64,000 bases of DNA, taken from Acidobacteriota bacterium (GTDB lineage: Bacteria > Acidobacteriota > Thermoanaerobaculia > Multivoradales > JBCCEF01). Location: contig JBCCHV010000003.1 in assembly GCA_039028635.1 (NCBI GenBank), positions 1-64,000 of the forward strand, in the 5' to 3' direction. Positions 54,119-62,795 of the stretch are shown one piece after another; within the stretch, counting starts at the first letter, position 1, and each line of letters begins with the position of its first letter. The notes beneath the pieces were generated by a model. That model was not told the DNA's origin, ran no database searches, and saw only the letters and a list, made by a program, of their open reading frames with translations. Both the position numbers and the translations under genes were made by a program.

Positions 54119-54532
54119 TCCGGCGTCGATGTCGCCTTCGCCGGACTCGGCTCCCTGGTAGCGACCTACTTCATCCAGGCCGTCCAGCCGGTGATCATGG
54201 CGTCTCATCCGCCGGTGGAAACGGGCTTCTTCGCCCGTCGCTTGAGACTCGCTTGCCGCCCGGACTCGGCGACCCTCTGCCTGCGCGAGGGGCGCTTCGC
54301 GGTGCGGATCGAGATCGAGGACGTCGTCGCGCCTCAGGGCCGGCCGGCGGTGGCGACGGCCTTGACCTCCGACACCGGCGGCTTCTGGGTCTTTCTGGGC
54401 TCCTTGACGGATGTCGAGGTGATCATCCGGGTCGAAGACAACGAAACCGGCGAGACCTGGACCTATCGCAAGCCGCCTTTCGTCCTGGAAAGCCACGCCG
54501 ACATCGAGGCCTTGCCGGCACCGGGCCCCTAG
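54119..54532 (+). pseudogene. Collapsed fifth WFF-family copy (member E)
   Basis: The frame reads GVDVAFAGLGSLVATYF, aligning with VDVAWVGPGIVQTTYY of member B just before its first WFF domain. It then reads CLREGRFAVRIEIEDVVAPQ and LTSDTGGFW and jumps straight to VFLGSLTDVEVIIRVEDNET, the end of a second domain, finishing HADIEALPAPGP. The 5' part with signal peptide is missing, and the segment between the two FW(F/V)F sites has been deleted. An ATG at 54197 would give a 111-aa unexported product, so it is probably dead. Confidence 0.8.
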
Positions 54533-54560
54533 AACCGGATCTATGGTGCGCCGAGGAAGG

Positions 54561-54800
54561 TCAGTCTTCCGGCTCTTCTTCGAGGGACTGGACGATCTGA
54601 CGCACTTCGACCTCGGCGCGCCGGATCTTGCCGCGGCAGAGCTCGAGCAGGCCGGCGGCGCGGCCCAGCTCCTCGGCGAGGCGGTCGATGTCGACCTCCT
54701 CGCCCTCGATCTTGCCGAGGATTCCCTCGAGAGCTTCGAGGGCTTCCCCGAAGCTCAGGTCGTCGGGGGCGTTGTCTGGGGATGCACTCTTCTGGCTCAT
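54561..54800 (-). CDS. xseB: Exodeoxyribonuclease VII small subunit
   Basis: A 79-aa protein with the family pattern LSFGEALEALEGILGKIEGE, then LAEELGRAAGLLELCRGKIR: the helical hairpin that assembles in several copies around one XseA. ExoVII degrades single-stranded DNA from both ends into short oligonucleotides. The ATG overlaps the stop of xseA (ATGA at 54797-54800), the usual operon order reversed in reading (xseA first, then xseB). Length is normal. Confidence 0.93.
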   Translation of the reverse strand: MSQKSASPDNAPDDLSFGEALEALEGILGKIEGEEVDIDRLAEELGRAAGLLELCRGKIRRAEVEVRQIVQSLEEEPED

Positions 54801-56152
54801 GACTTCTCCACCCGGCTGCGCACTTCGCCGTGCGCCAGGGTCGTGACCAAGGGTTCTCCGGCGGCGATCTCTTGCGGCGAGCGCAACGCTCGGCCGCGGC
54901 TGTCGCGGGTGATGCTGAAGCCGCGCTCGAGGGTGCGGCGCGGCGACAGATGATCGCACAGGCGCTCGATGCCCTGCAGCTCCGAAGAGGCTTCCCGCAA
55001 GCGCTGGCGAGCCCCCCGGAGGAGCTGCCGAGAGAGCTCTTCGAGGCGCTGCCGGCGACGCTCGAAGAGGGCCGGCAAGGGGCGCCGCAAGCGATCTTCG
55101 AAACCGGCGAGACTCTGACCGCCGGCCCGGAGCTGGCTCCACGACTCCCGTTCGAGGGCCCGACCGATCTCGGCCAACCGGTCGCCCGCCCGCACCAGCC
55201 GCCAGCGAGCCACCTCGGCCGCTCGGCCGGCCCTCGCCAATCGGTCCCTCTGCTCGCGCAAGCGCTCACCGGCAGCGCGCGGGATCATCTCTTCCAGGCG
55301 CAGCAGACGAGCATCGGCTTCGGCGACCCGCTCAACCAGCGACTCGGCCGCCTTGGTGGGCGTCTTGAGGGCTGTATGGGCCGTCAGATCGGCGATCGCG
55401 ACATCGATCTCGTGACCGAGTCCGGTGAGCACCGGCACCGGGGCGCGAGCGATCGCCTCGGCCACCGCCCGGTGGTCGAAGGCGGCGAGATCGCTGCGCG
55501 CTCCACCGCCACGCACCAGGGCGATGCAGTCCGGCGCCAGCTCGCCGGCAGCGCGCAGAGCCGACACCAGCTCCTCCTCGGCTCCCACACCCTGCACCGA
55601 CGCATGAAGGAGGGTGACGCGAAAGCCGTAGCCACTTTCATCGAGGGTGGCGAGAAAGTCGTGGTAGGCGGCGCTGTCGGCGGACGTGATCAGGGCCACG
55701 TCGAGGGGCAAGGTCGCGAAGGGTAGCGCCGCGTTGCGCTCGAGCAAGCCGGCCTCCGCCAGAGCTTCGAGGGTGGCGCGGCGCTGGCGCTCGAGGAGCC
55801 CGAGGGTGTAGAGCGGGTCGAGCTCGCGCAGGACGAACTGCAGGCGCCCAGAGGGCGCGTAGAAGTCGAGATTGCCCCGAGCGCGAATCTCCACCCCTTC
55901 GGCGAGGGGCTCGGCGCTCCGGCCGAGGCGGCGCCGATCGCCGGCCCAGAGCACCGCCTCGAGCTTGCCGCGGATCCCTTCGCGGCCGTCCTTCTCGACC
56001 AGCTCGAAGTAGACGTGGCCGCGACGGCTCTCGCGCAGCCGCTGCACCTCTCCCGCCACCCACACCGAATAGAAGCCCTGGGCGAGAAAGTCGCGAACTT
56101 CCTCGCAGAGCTGCGAAACCGAGTAGGTTTCCTCCTCGAAGGGCAGATTCAA
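54797..56152 (-). CDS. xseA: Exodeoxyribonuclease VII large subunit
   Basis: A 451-aa protein. N-terminal OB-fold (YSVSQLCEEVRDFLAQGFYS, then VWVAGEVQ...GHVYFELVEKDG). The catalytic core has IALVRGGGARSDLAAFDHRA, VPVLTGLGHEIDVAIADLTA and THTALKTPTKAAE-type residues, the signature of the family, with conserved Asp and His. Long coiled-coil helices follow (~290-400), then the C-terminal beta part (RTLERGFSITRDSRGRAL). It cuts single-stranded DNA, aiding repair and recombination. Followed directly by xseB. Confidence 0.95.
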   Translation of the reverse strand: MNLPFEEETYSVSQLCEEVRDFLAQGFYSVWVAGEVQRLRESRRGHVYFELVEKDGREGIRGKLEAVLWAGDRRRLGRSAEPLAEGVEIRARGNLDFYAPSGRLQFVLRELDPLYTLGLLERQRRATLEALAEAGLLERNAALPFATLPLDVALITSADSAAYHDFLATLDESGYGFRVTLLHASVQGVGAEEELVSALRAAGELAPDCIALVRGGGARSDLAAFDHRAVAEAIARAPVPVLTGLGHEIDVAIADLTAHTALKTPTKAAESLVERVAEADARLLRLEEMIPRAAGERLREQRDRLARAGRAAEVARWRLVRAGDRLAEIGRALERESWSQLRAGGQSLAGFEDRLRRPLPALFERRRQRLEELSRQLLRGARQRLREASSELQGIERLCDHLSPRRTLERGFSITRDSRGRALRSPQEIAAGEPLVTTLAHGEVRSRVEKS

Positions 56153-56161
56153 GGGATGACG

Positions 56162-56710
56162 CTAGTGGTAGGTCTTGAGCTCGCTCGACGACGCCAGCGG
56201 AATTCCCTCGGCCCACTCGAGGGCTTTCTGGTCGCCCATGGTCAGCTTGTCGAGGAACTTCACCGCCTCGTCGCGCTCATGAAAAAGACGCCAGATGAAC
56301 GTATGACCGGCGGGCGCGGTAAAATAGGTGAAGTTCTTGGTGCCTTTGCTTAAATCGAAGCCTAAATTGCTCTCGCCGTTGACCCCGACACACGCCAAAG
56401 CGATGGCCCGAAAAGCCAACGCCAAGGCCTTGATCGGCTCCTCGAAGTCTCCCAGCTCTTCCTTCGACAGGGGGGAGTGGAGCAGCGAGATTCGGTCGCT
56501 CGTTTCAGTCGCCAGGAGGTTGTAGGGGACATCGTAACGGTCCATGGCGTCCTTGGTCTCGGACGTCGTGACGAAGACATCGTCGGTGCCTGTTACCTTA
56601 TAGGTAATGGCATATATCTCGCTGTCGAATCGCGAGAAGGCTTCCGAGAGCATGCTCTCGTCTTCGATGGTGAAGTAGTAGAGACGGTTCATCAGGCTTC
56701 GGGTGGTCAT
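56162..56710 (-). CDS. Hypothetical protein upstream of xseA
   Basis: A 182-aa soluble protein (MTTRSLMNRLYYFTIEDESM...). The C-terminal part includes FRAIALACVGVNGESNLGFD and TFIWRLFHERDEAVKFLDKL. No signal peptide, membrane helix or known motif. It is read from the ATG at 56710; the frame runs on upstream without a better start. It lies 9 bases before xseA and is probably in the same transcript. Function unknown. Confidence 0.65.
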   Translation of the reverse strand: MTTRSLMNRLYYFTIEDESMLSEAFSRFDSEIYAITYKVTGTDDVFVTTSETKDAMDRYDVPYNLLATETSDRISLLHSPLSKEELGDFEEPIKALALAFRAIALACVGVNGESNLGFDLSKGTKNFTYFTAPAGHTFIWRLFHERDEAVKFLDKLTMGDQKALEWAEGIPLASSSELKTYH

Positions 56711-56827
56711 GGGTACATCCCCGTCGTGGTTGCTTTTCGGCGAGCGGAGTGGAAACTCGAAGCTCAGGGAAGGAATTTTCGAGGGCGGGCGTGACGCCCT
56801 GGGCCCGAAAGCATAGGGTAACAGAAC

Positions 56828-59800
56828 TTGATCGACGCCGTAGATTCCGCGAGCTTCGAAGCCCCCGAAAGTCGCCAAGACCCGCAGCCGCAGCGGGTTC
56901 TGCCGGCCGGCCTGCTCCATCTCTGGCCGCAATCGGAACCCGAAGTGTGGGCCGCTCTGGTCGACCATCTGACCGCCTCCCTGGGCCCCGACTCCGGGGT
57001 CTACGCGGTACGCGACGGGCTGATCGCGGTGGTGCCGACGGCCGGCGATCCGGCGGTGCTCGACACCGCCACCTCCTACGCACGATTTCTGGCCGCCGCC
57101 GCCCGCCGGCCGAAGAGCGGTGGCGGCGCCGAAGCCACCATGCTGGTGACTCCGGGCACCGTTCGGGTCGGATCGGATCGCATCACGGTGGTCGCCGACC
57201 GCCTGTTTGAAGACCTGATCAGCCAGCCTCCGCAGTTGACACCCGGACAGGTCCACCTCACCGGCCGCGCCGTGCAGACCCTCGAGATTCGGCGCGAGGC
57301 GGAGGCGGTCGATCCCCTGGTGGGAGCTTCCGGTCGGCCGGTGCCGCTGTTTCGACTCGGCCACGTCAGCCAAACCCATCGCCTGTGGCGCAATCCCAAC
57401 CTGCTCGGCCGCAAGCTCGCTTCGGCCCATCGGCCCGAGCTGGTGGAGGCCTTGAAGGATGCCCTCGGCCAGGCGGTGGTCCGAGTTCGAGGCGCCATGG
57501 GCTGCGGCAAGACTCGCGCGGTTCTCGAGGCCCTGGACCCGGAGAGCCGCCGCATTGTTCGGGTGGTGGTCCCGGCCGGCCGCTCGGCGGTGCCGCCGCT
57601 GGCGGCGCAACTGGCGCGTGCCCTGCTCCAGCTCACGGACGGCCTCGAGCGCGTCGAGCTCGGCACCCTGATCAACCAGCTCACCACCCGCCGTCGACTG
57701 GAGCTGATGGGGCGCGAGGCTTCCGGCGACGGCCTCTCGCCCACGATGGTGGCACAGCTTCTACGGCGCATCGCCGAGACTCACGCCTCCCGCGGCCAGC
57801 ATCCCCTGACCCTGGTTTGTGACGACCTCGAACGGGCCTCGCAGGACGACCTGGCGCTCCTCGCCGAGCTCGCTGCCGGCTGTTCCGTGAGCTCTTTCCA
57901 GCTCGTCCTGGTGGGCCGCGGCGAAGTCGCTTGGCCCGACGAGGTGCGCTCCGTCGAGGTGCCTCCCTTCGAAGCCGAAGAGATGGACGAGGTCACGGAA
58001 AGCCTGTTCTCGGGCCTTTCCCTGCCGGAAGCGGTGCATCAGGACCTCCTCGAGTCCGCCGGCGGCGTTCCCTTCGTGCTCGAGGAAGGCCTCGCCGCCC
58101 TCATCCACGCCAAGCTCCTGCGCCAGATCTACGGCTCCTTTTTCTTCAGCGGCGAGGACGACGTGCGGTTTCGGCCCTCGGATCGCCTGGTGGCCCACGT
58201 CGAGGCGGAGGCGCTGCGGGTCGGCCACGCGGTGCCCCTTCGCCTGCTGGCCGCTTCGGCCTTTGCCGTCCCATCTTCAGAGCTGCGCTCGGCGGCGAGC
58301 ATTCTGGGGTCGGCCGGCGGGCCCAAGAACTGGTATCAGTCCTACCTCGAGGCCGGATGGCTGGAAGCTCGAGAATCCCCCTGGGGCGAGGGTCTGCAGT
58401 TCGCCAGCCGCGGGATCGGCGACAGCCTGCGGCGCACCCTCGACGATCCGGTGGCCTGCCGCCACGCGGTGGGCGAGCTGTTGGTCGAGCTCTCCGGTAG
58501 CGACCGCGCTCGCTGGCAGGCTTATCAGTTGGTCAGCGGCAGCGCCGAGGGAGTTCCGATCTTGCTGCGCGTCGCCCGGCAGCGACGCGACGCCATCAAC
58601 TCCAGCGACCGACCGGCAACGGATGAGGACCTGCTCGCCGCCCTCACCCACGAGGTGGTCGCCCACCGCAGCCGCAAGGGCGATTCGGAAACCGAGCTCG
58701 AGCTGCTCATGACGCTGCTGCCAATCGCCCTCCAGACGGCCAACCTTGAAGGCCTGGCGGAAGAGCTCAAGCACGCCATGCACCTGGCCCTGCAGCAGGC
58801 CGAGGCGAGCCCCGAGACGCTGCTGGCGCTGGCCCGCCTCAAGGCTGACCTCGACCGCCGCGAAGGCCGCCTCGACAAGGCCGAACAAACCCTGCAGTCG
58901 GCCCTGCGTTCGTCGCGCACCACCGACAAGGCGGGCAAGGCCGCCCTGCTGCTCCAGCTCGGCCGGGTGCTGATGGAGCAGCAACGCTTCGACGAGGCCG
59001 AGCGCCTGCTGGAGCAGGTGCTCGAGCCCATCGACCAGCCCGGGTTCGAGTCCCTCACCGCCACCTGCCGCTTCTATCTCGGCAATATCGCCCTGCGCCA
59101 ACACCGCCTGGACAAGGCCTACGATCATCATCTGCAAGCCCTCAAGCAGCGTCGCGAGCGGCCCGAAGACTCGGGCAAGCCGACCATCGCTTCTCTCACC
59201 GCCCTCGGCGCCGTCTGTTTGTCGATGGGACGCTACTCGGAGTCCCTGCTGCACTATCAGGCCGCCGAGCAGGGAGCCCGCGCGCTAGGCGACCGGTCGG
59301 AGCTCTCCTACGTCCTGCTCGGCCTCGGCCGCATCCTCGGCCGACTGGGCGACTTCGCCGCCGCTTCGGCGCCGTTGCGCCAAGCCCTCGCCTTGCGGGA
59401 AGAGGCCGGCGACGAGCTCGGCGAGGCCCTCGCCCGACTGGCGGTAGCCGTCAACCACCTCGACCTCGACCGCCCGCAGGATGCCCTGCGGGAAGCCCGC
59501 GAGGCCAGCTTTCGCCTCAACTTGCTGCCGGACAGTCCCTTCGGGGGCCGCGCCGAGAGGCTTCTCGGTCGCATCCAGCTCGCCCGTCGGCGCACCGAGG
59601 AAGCCCACTCGCATCTGCTCAAAGGCCTGCAGCTCCATCAGCGCTTCGACGATCCGCTGGCGGCGGCCTTCGACCGCGCCTGGCTGGTGGAAACGGCGAT
59701 CACCCAGGAACGCACCGAAATCGTCGATGGCTTGATTCAGGAGCTCGGCGACTTCCTCGCCCGGGAGGAGTATCCGGAGCAGGGAGAGCGGCTCGACTAC

Positions 59801-60001
59801 CGCATGTTCCGGGCCCTCGAATGGATGGCCGAGCGCGGCCACGCCCGCAAGAACCCCCTACCGTTCCTGCAGCGAGCCTACGATGCACTGTTGCGCAAGG
59901 CCGGGCGCCTCGATCCGGAGCTGCGCCAGCACTTCCTCTACCAGATTCCAATCAATCAGCAGATTCTGGTCGCCGCCACCCGCAACGGTATCGCCAGTTG
60001 A
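56828..60001 (+). CDS. STAND-type ATPase with TPR domain
   Basis: A 1057-aa protein from TTG at 56828. Residues ~20-180 look like a diverged nucleotide-cyclase-like or regulatory domain (HLWPQSEPEVWAALVDHLTA, then VGSDRITVVADRLFEDLISQ). The ATPase domain has Walker A RGAMGCGKTRA (~224), Walker B PLTLVCDDLERA (~330) and sensor FQLVLVGRGEV, as in AAA_16/STAND proteins. From ~600 to the end there are ten or more TPR units (AALLLQLGRVLMEQQRFDEA, TALGAVCLSMGRYSESLLHY). MalT-like signalling ATPase without an obvious DNA-binding output domain; trigger unknown. Confidence 0.82.
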   Translation: MIDAVDSASFEAPESRQDPQPQRVLPAGLLHLWPQSEPEVWAALVDHLTASLGPDSGVYAVRDGLIAVVPTAGDPAVLDTATSYARFLAAAARRPKSGGGAEATMLVTPGTVRVGSDRITVVADRLFEDLISQPPQLTPGQVHLTGRAVQTLEIRREAEAVDPLVGASGRPVPLFRLGHVSQTHRLWRNPNLLGRKLASAHRPELVEALKDALGQAVVRVRGAMGCGKTRAVLEALDPESRRIVRVVVPAGRSAVPPLAAQLARALLQLTDGLERVELGTLINQLTTRRRLELMGREASGDGLSPTMVAQLLRRIAETHASRGQHPLTLVCDDLERASQDDLALLAELAAGCSVSSFQLVLVGRGEVAWPDEVRSVEVPPFEAEEMDEVTESLFSGLSLPEAVHQDLLESAGGVPFVLEEGLAALIHAKLLRQIYGSFFFSGEDDVRFRPSDRLVAHVEAEALRVGHAVPLRLLAASAFAVPSSELRSAASILGSAGGPKNWYQSYLEAGWLEARESPWGEGLQFASRGIGDSLRRTLDDPVACRHAVGELLVELSGSDRARWQAYQLVSGSAEGVPILLRVARQRRDAINSSDRPATDEDLLAALTHEVVAHRSRKGDSETELELLMTLLPIALQTANLEGLAEELKHAMHLALQQAEASPETLLALARLKADLDRREGRLDKAEQTLQSALRSSRTTDKAGKAALLLQLGRVLMEQQRFDEAERLLEQVLEPIDQPGFESLTATCRFYLGNIALRQHRLDKAYDHHLQALKQRRERPEDSGKPTIASLTALGAVCLSMGRYSESLLHYQAAEQGARALGDRSELSYVLLGLGRILGRLGDFAAASAPLRQALALREEAGDELGEALARLAVAVNHLDLDRPQDALREAREASFRLNLLPDSPFGGRAERLLGRIQLARRRTEEAHSHLLKGLQLHQRFDDPLAAAFDRAWLVETAITQERTEIVDGLIQELGDFLAREEYPEQGERLDYRMFRALEWMAERGHARKNPLPFLQRAYDALLRKAGRLDPELRQHFLYQIPINQQILVAATRNGIAS

Positions 60002-60041
60002 CCTGACCTTCTCACGGCCCATGCCCTCGAGAGGAGCCCCC

Positions 60042-60926
60042 ATGCGAGCTGTTCTGCCCGTCTTGATCGCCCTCGCTCTCATGCTGTCGGCGGGCTCTTC
60101 CGCCAGCGCCCAGCTGCTCTTCGCAGACGCCTTCGACTCGGGCGATCTCTCCGCCTGGACCTCGTTCCTGAGCGTTCCGGAGCGGGTCTACCGCTTCGAT
60201 GACCTCGATCTGCGCGATCCCCACCTGTTCGTCGACGCCGGTCCCTTCGGCTGCCTCGACGTCACCGACGGTCCGGTACCGTTCGACATCGCGCCGGCTT
60301 TCAACGAGCTGGTCGCCACCGCCCTCGGCGGGGACGGCGACGGCGATGGCTTCCTCGATCTCAATCCGCTGCTGATCTTTCGCCCCTTCGACCTCGGTGC
60401 TAAGGCGGCCCGCCTGAACTTCGATCCGGGCCGGTGCGACGCCCCACCGGATCCGCTGTCTTGCTTCCAGGTCAGCGGCGGATCCGCCGCCGACTACGAT
60501 GGCGAAGAGTTCGGGCCGGCAACCTGCCTCGAGGTCGTGACCGGCACCACCGGCGGCTACTCACCGGCGATTGCGGAGCCCACCAATCCCTGCTTCTCCA
60601 GTCGCCCGCGGACCCTGTTCCTCGAGGTCCAGGGCATCAATGTGCCGCTGCAAGAGGGTCGCATCGGCGCGACCACCGTCTTCGCCGGCACCGAGACGCT
60701 GGCCGACGGTCTGCTGAGCGGCTTTCTCTTGCAGAGCGACGCCGACGCCATCACCCTGCCGGCGGACTTTCCCATCGTCGGCGGTCAGCCGCTCTCGGTG
60801 CTGCTGCCGGGAGGTACCGGCAACTGCGCCGCGGTCAGCGATCTCGATTCCCTCGACGGCGACGATGGCTGGTGGTTCTACTTCAACTTCACGGCCGCCG
60901 AGCTCGACCTCTTCACCGGCTTCTAG
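60042..60926 (+). CDS. Secreted protein with N-terminal DAFDSGDLSAW motif
   Basis: A 294-aa protein. Start at 60042 chosen for AGAGGAG and signal peptide MRAVLPVLIALALMLSAGSS. The mature N-terminus reads LLFADAFDSGDLSAWTS, close to the FxDGFESGDTSAWS ending of two other proteins here, in this case placed at the N-terminus. A long Asp/Gly-rich beta region follows with GGDGDGDGFLDLN, a possible calcium loop, and several Cys pairs. It follows the STAND ATPase gene by 40 bases and may be cotranscribed. Function unknown; likely surface-attached or released. Confidence 0.75.
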   Translation: MRAVLPVLIALALMLSAGSSASAQLLFADAFDSGDLSAWTSFLSVPERVYRFDDLDLRDPHLFVDAGPFGCLDVTDGPVPFDIAPAFNELVATALGGDGDGDGFLDLNPLLIFRPFDLGAKAARLNFDPGRCDAPPDPLSCFQVSGGSAADYDGEEFGPATCLEVVTGTTGGYSPAIAEPTNPCFSSRPRTLFLEVQGINVPLQEGRIGATTVFAGTETLADGLLSGFLLQSDADAITLPADFPIVGGQPLSVLLPGGTGNCAAVSDLDSLDGDDGWWFYFNFTAAELDLFTGF

Positions 60927-60952
60927 CGGCGCGCGAGCCCCTTTTGCCCAGG

Positions 60953-61138
60953 AGAAGCCGCCTGCTACTCAGCAGGAGGCCTCCGAGGGCGAAGCCCGAG
61001 GCGGCGGCAAAGCCGCCGAGGACGGGGGTGAGGGCGCGCGACATGTGCGCGCGGCCGAGGGGGGCGCCTCTAGCCCCCCTGAAGCAATCAGCAGGCGCTA
61101 AAGAAGTCGCAACGCGACTTTTTCAGCAGCCTGCTAGA
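60953..61138. repeat. Structured dispersed repeat, copy 2
   Basis: Hairpins in order: CCTGCT-actc-AGCAGG (60961-60976), GGCGGC-AAA-GCCGCC, GCGCGC-GACATGT-GCGCGC, GGGGGGC...GCCCCCC, and AAGTCGC-aac-GCGACTT followed by TTT (61104-61123). It ends in CAGCAGCCTGCTAG. Homologous to 44848-45060 and sharing its right end with the MITE-like element at 47235. As with copy 1, its edge contains the stop codon of the adjacent minus-strand gene, and it supplies a terminator for the plus-strand gene. Confidence 0.7.
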
Positions 61139-61823
61139 AGGGCACGTCGACGGCGCGGCAGAGAAAGCTCATCAGGGGCGCCCCCTGACTGCAGAGCTCC
61201 GTCAGACGATCGAGCAGCGTGGACTGGGTGGCCTGGCGTTCGGTGAACCGGGTCACCGCAATGAAGTCCTTCCGCTTGATGTCCTCGATCAAGGGATGGT
61301 CGCCATCGAAGCCCCGCGGCGGACGCTTCAAAGAATCACCTTCGAACTGAAAACCGCTGTCCTCGCCGTAGTGGGACGCCGCCTTCTTCCAGGCTGCCGA
61401 CCGCTCGACGATGGCGCCGCGAATCTGCTTCAGGGTCGCCGAGTCCGGGTGCCAGATCCCGGCCCCGAAGAACACCTGGCCGGGTTCGAGATGGAGATAG
61501 AAACCGGGCGCATGGACGTCCTTCGCCTGCTTGTGGCGGAAGTGAATCCCGGCGTGGGTCTTGTAGGGGCTCTTGTTTTTGGAGAAACGAACGTCGCGGT
61601 AAATCCTGAAAAAGGAACCGCCAACTGCCTTGGGGATGGCATCGACGTGCCGGCTGACGGTCTCGAGCCGCGGACCGAAGTCGCTGATGAGCTGCAACGC
61701 CGGTGCCTTGACATCGTCCTCATAGCGCTTCTTGTTGGCTTGGAACCAATCGCGGTTGTTGTTGTCCTTGAGCTCGCGAAGGAAATCGAACAGCGCCGGG
61801 CGGATGGGGTTCTTCCAGGTCAT
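61134..61823 (-). CDS. DUF2461 family protein
   Basis: A 229-aa soluble protein with the family pattern FLRELKDNNNRDWFQANKKR YED near the start, FRIYRDVRFSKNKSPYKTHA in the middle, FYLHLEPGQVFFGAGIWHPD, and KDFIAVTRF near the end. The family (TIGR02453) is widespread in bacteria and fungi with no assigned biochemical role. The stop codon lies in the edge of the structured repeat. Single-gene unit. Confidence 0.93.
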   Translation of the reverse strand: MTWKNPIRPALFDFLRELKDNNNRDWFQANKKRYEDDVKAPALQLISDFGPRLETVSRHVDAIPKAVGGSFFRIYRDVRFSKNKSPYKTHAGIHFRHKQAKDVHAPGFYLHLEPGQVFFGAGIWHPDSATLKQIRGAIVERSAAWKKAASHYGEDSGFQFEGDSLKRPPRGFDGDHPLIEDIKRKDFIAVTRFTERQATQSTLLDRLTELCSQGAPLMSFLCRAVDVPF

Positions 61824-62003
61824 GGTCGGAATTCTAGCTCGGGCGGCTCACAGGCTCATCAGCGAGAGTGTAGGTTCCAACCTCGAGCTCTTCACCATCG
61901 GGTGAATGGTACTCGCCAACAGGATATGATTTGCTCAACAGCGAAAAGCACCGCAAAGTCAACCGCTGTCCGAACTGAACCTCGAGACCGTGGGAACCGC
62001 CCT

Positions 62004-62795
62004 ATGACTGGCTACTTCCTGATTCTGTTACTCACATCCTCGGCCTTCGGCGAAGCATCAGCCTCGGGTGCGCGTATCGCACCGCCGCTCGACGCTGGCT
62101 CTCAATCGAAGACCGAATCCCCTCTCACTCTCGAACCACCGCACACGCTCTGGAACCTCGAAGAAAAAACAGGGGCTGCGCTCTTCATTTCGGGGGACCT
62201 GATCGACCAAGTACCAAGGGACGAGCTCCCCGCCGACGACTATTGCCTGAGGGCTCTCTCGAGATCCGCCGATTTTCACAAGATGGCGACGTCACCAGAG
62301 ACCTGGTACGTAGGGCTACCAAAACAAGGGTGCTCATTTGTTGGATCGCGCCGTGATGATTCGACAGTAGACCGCGAGGCAGAGATCTCGAATACGGTCC
62401 AGACCGCCAAGATCCTCCTCACAGCCAAAGTTCGAAGTGATCGCATCGGCTGGAACTGCCATCGCTCGCGCGTCGAACGGATCGTTGTCGTCGACATCCT
62501 CGAAGTGATCAAGGGGGACTTGTCCGACCAAGATCCACAGCAAGCTCTATTTCTCGACACCGGCGGATCTCTCACTTTCGAAGGCCGAAAGCTCTGTACC
62601 TTCCCGATTCGAAATCAATATCGACCTCAGATCGGCGACACCGTCGTGGTCGCCGCGAAACACTTCGAACCAAGCAATCGCCTCCTGCACCAAGTCACAG
62701 TGCTGCCATCCGAAGACGGATCGATCTACTGGCTCACCGACTCCCTGCGTGAAGGGCCCAGCGTTTTGATGCGAGATATGCCGAGGACTCCATGA
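62004..62795 (+). CDS. Secreted hypothetical protein preceding metalloprotease
   Basis: A 263-aa protein, ATG at 62004 with signal peptide MTGYFLILLLTSSAFGEASA. Four Cys in the mature part. A segment ERIVVVDILEVIKGDLSDQD, flanked by conserved Cys (GWNCHRSR and RKLCTFPI), resembles the NTR/TIMP-like core of secreted inhibitors or C345C-type domains, only weakly. The stop overlaps the next start (ATGATG at 62792-62797), so the two are translated together. A partner or inhibitor of the downstream protease is an attractive reading but unproven. Confidence 0.65.
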   Translation: MTGYFLILLLTSSAFGEASASGARIAPPLDAGSQSKTESPLTLEPPHTLWNLEEKTGAALFISGDLIDQVPRDELPADDYCLRALSRSADFHKMATSPETWYVGLPKQGCSFVGSRRDDSTVDREAEISNTVQTAKILLTAKVRSDRIGWNCHRSRVERIVVVDILEVIKGDLSDQDPQQALFLDTGGSLTFEGRKLCTFPIRNQYRPQIGDTVVVAAKHFEPSNRLLHQVTVLPSEDGSIYWLTDSLREGPSVLMRDMPRTP

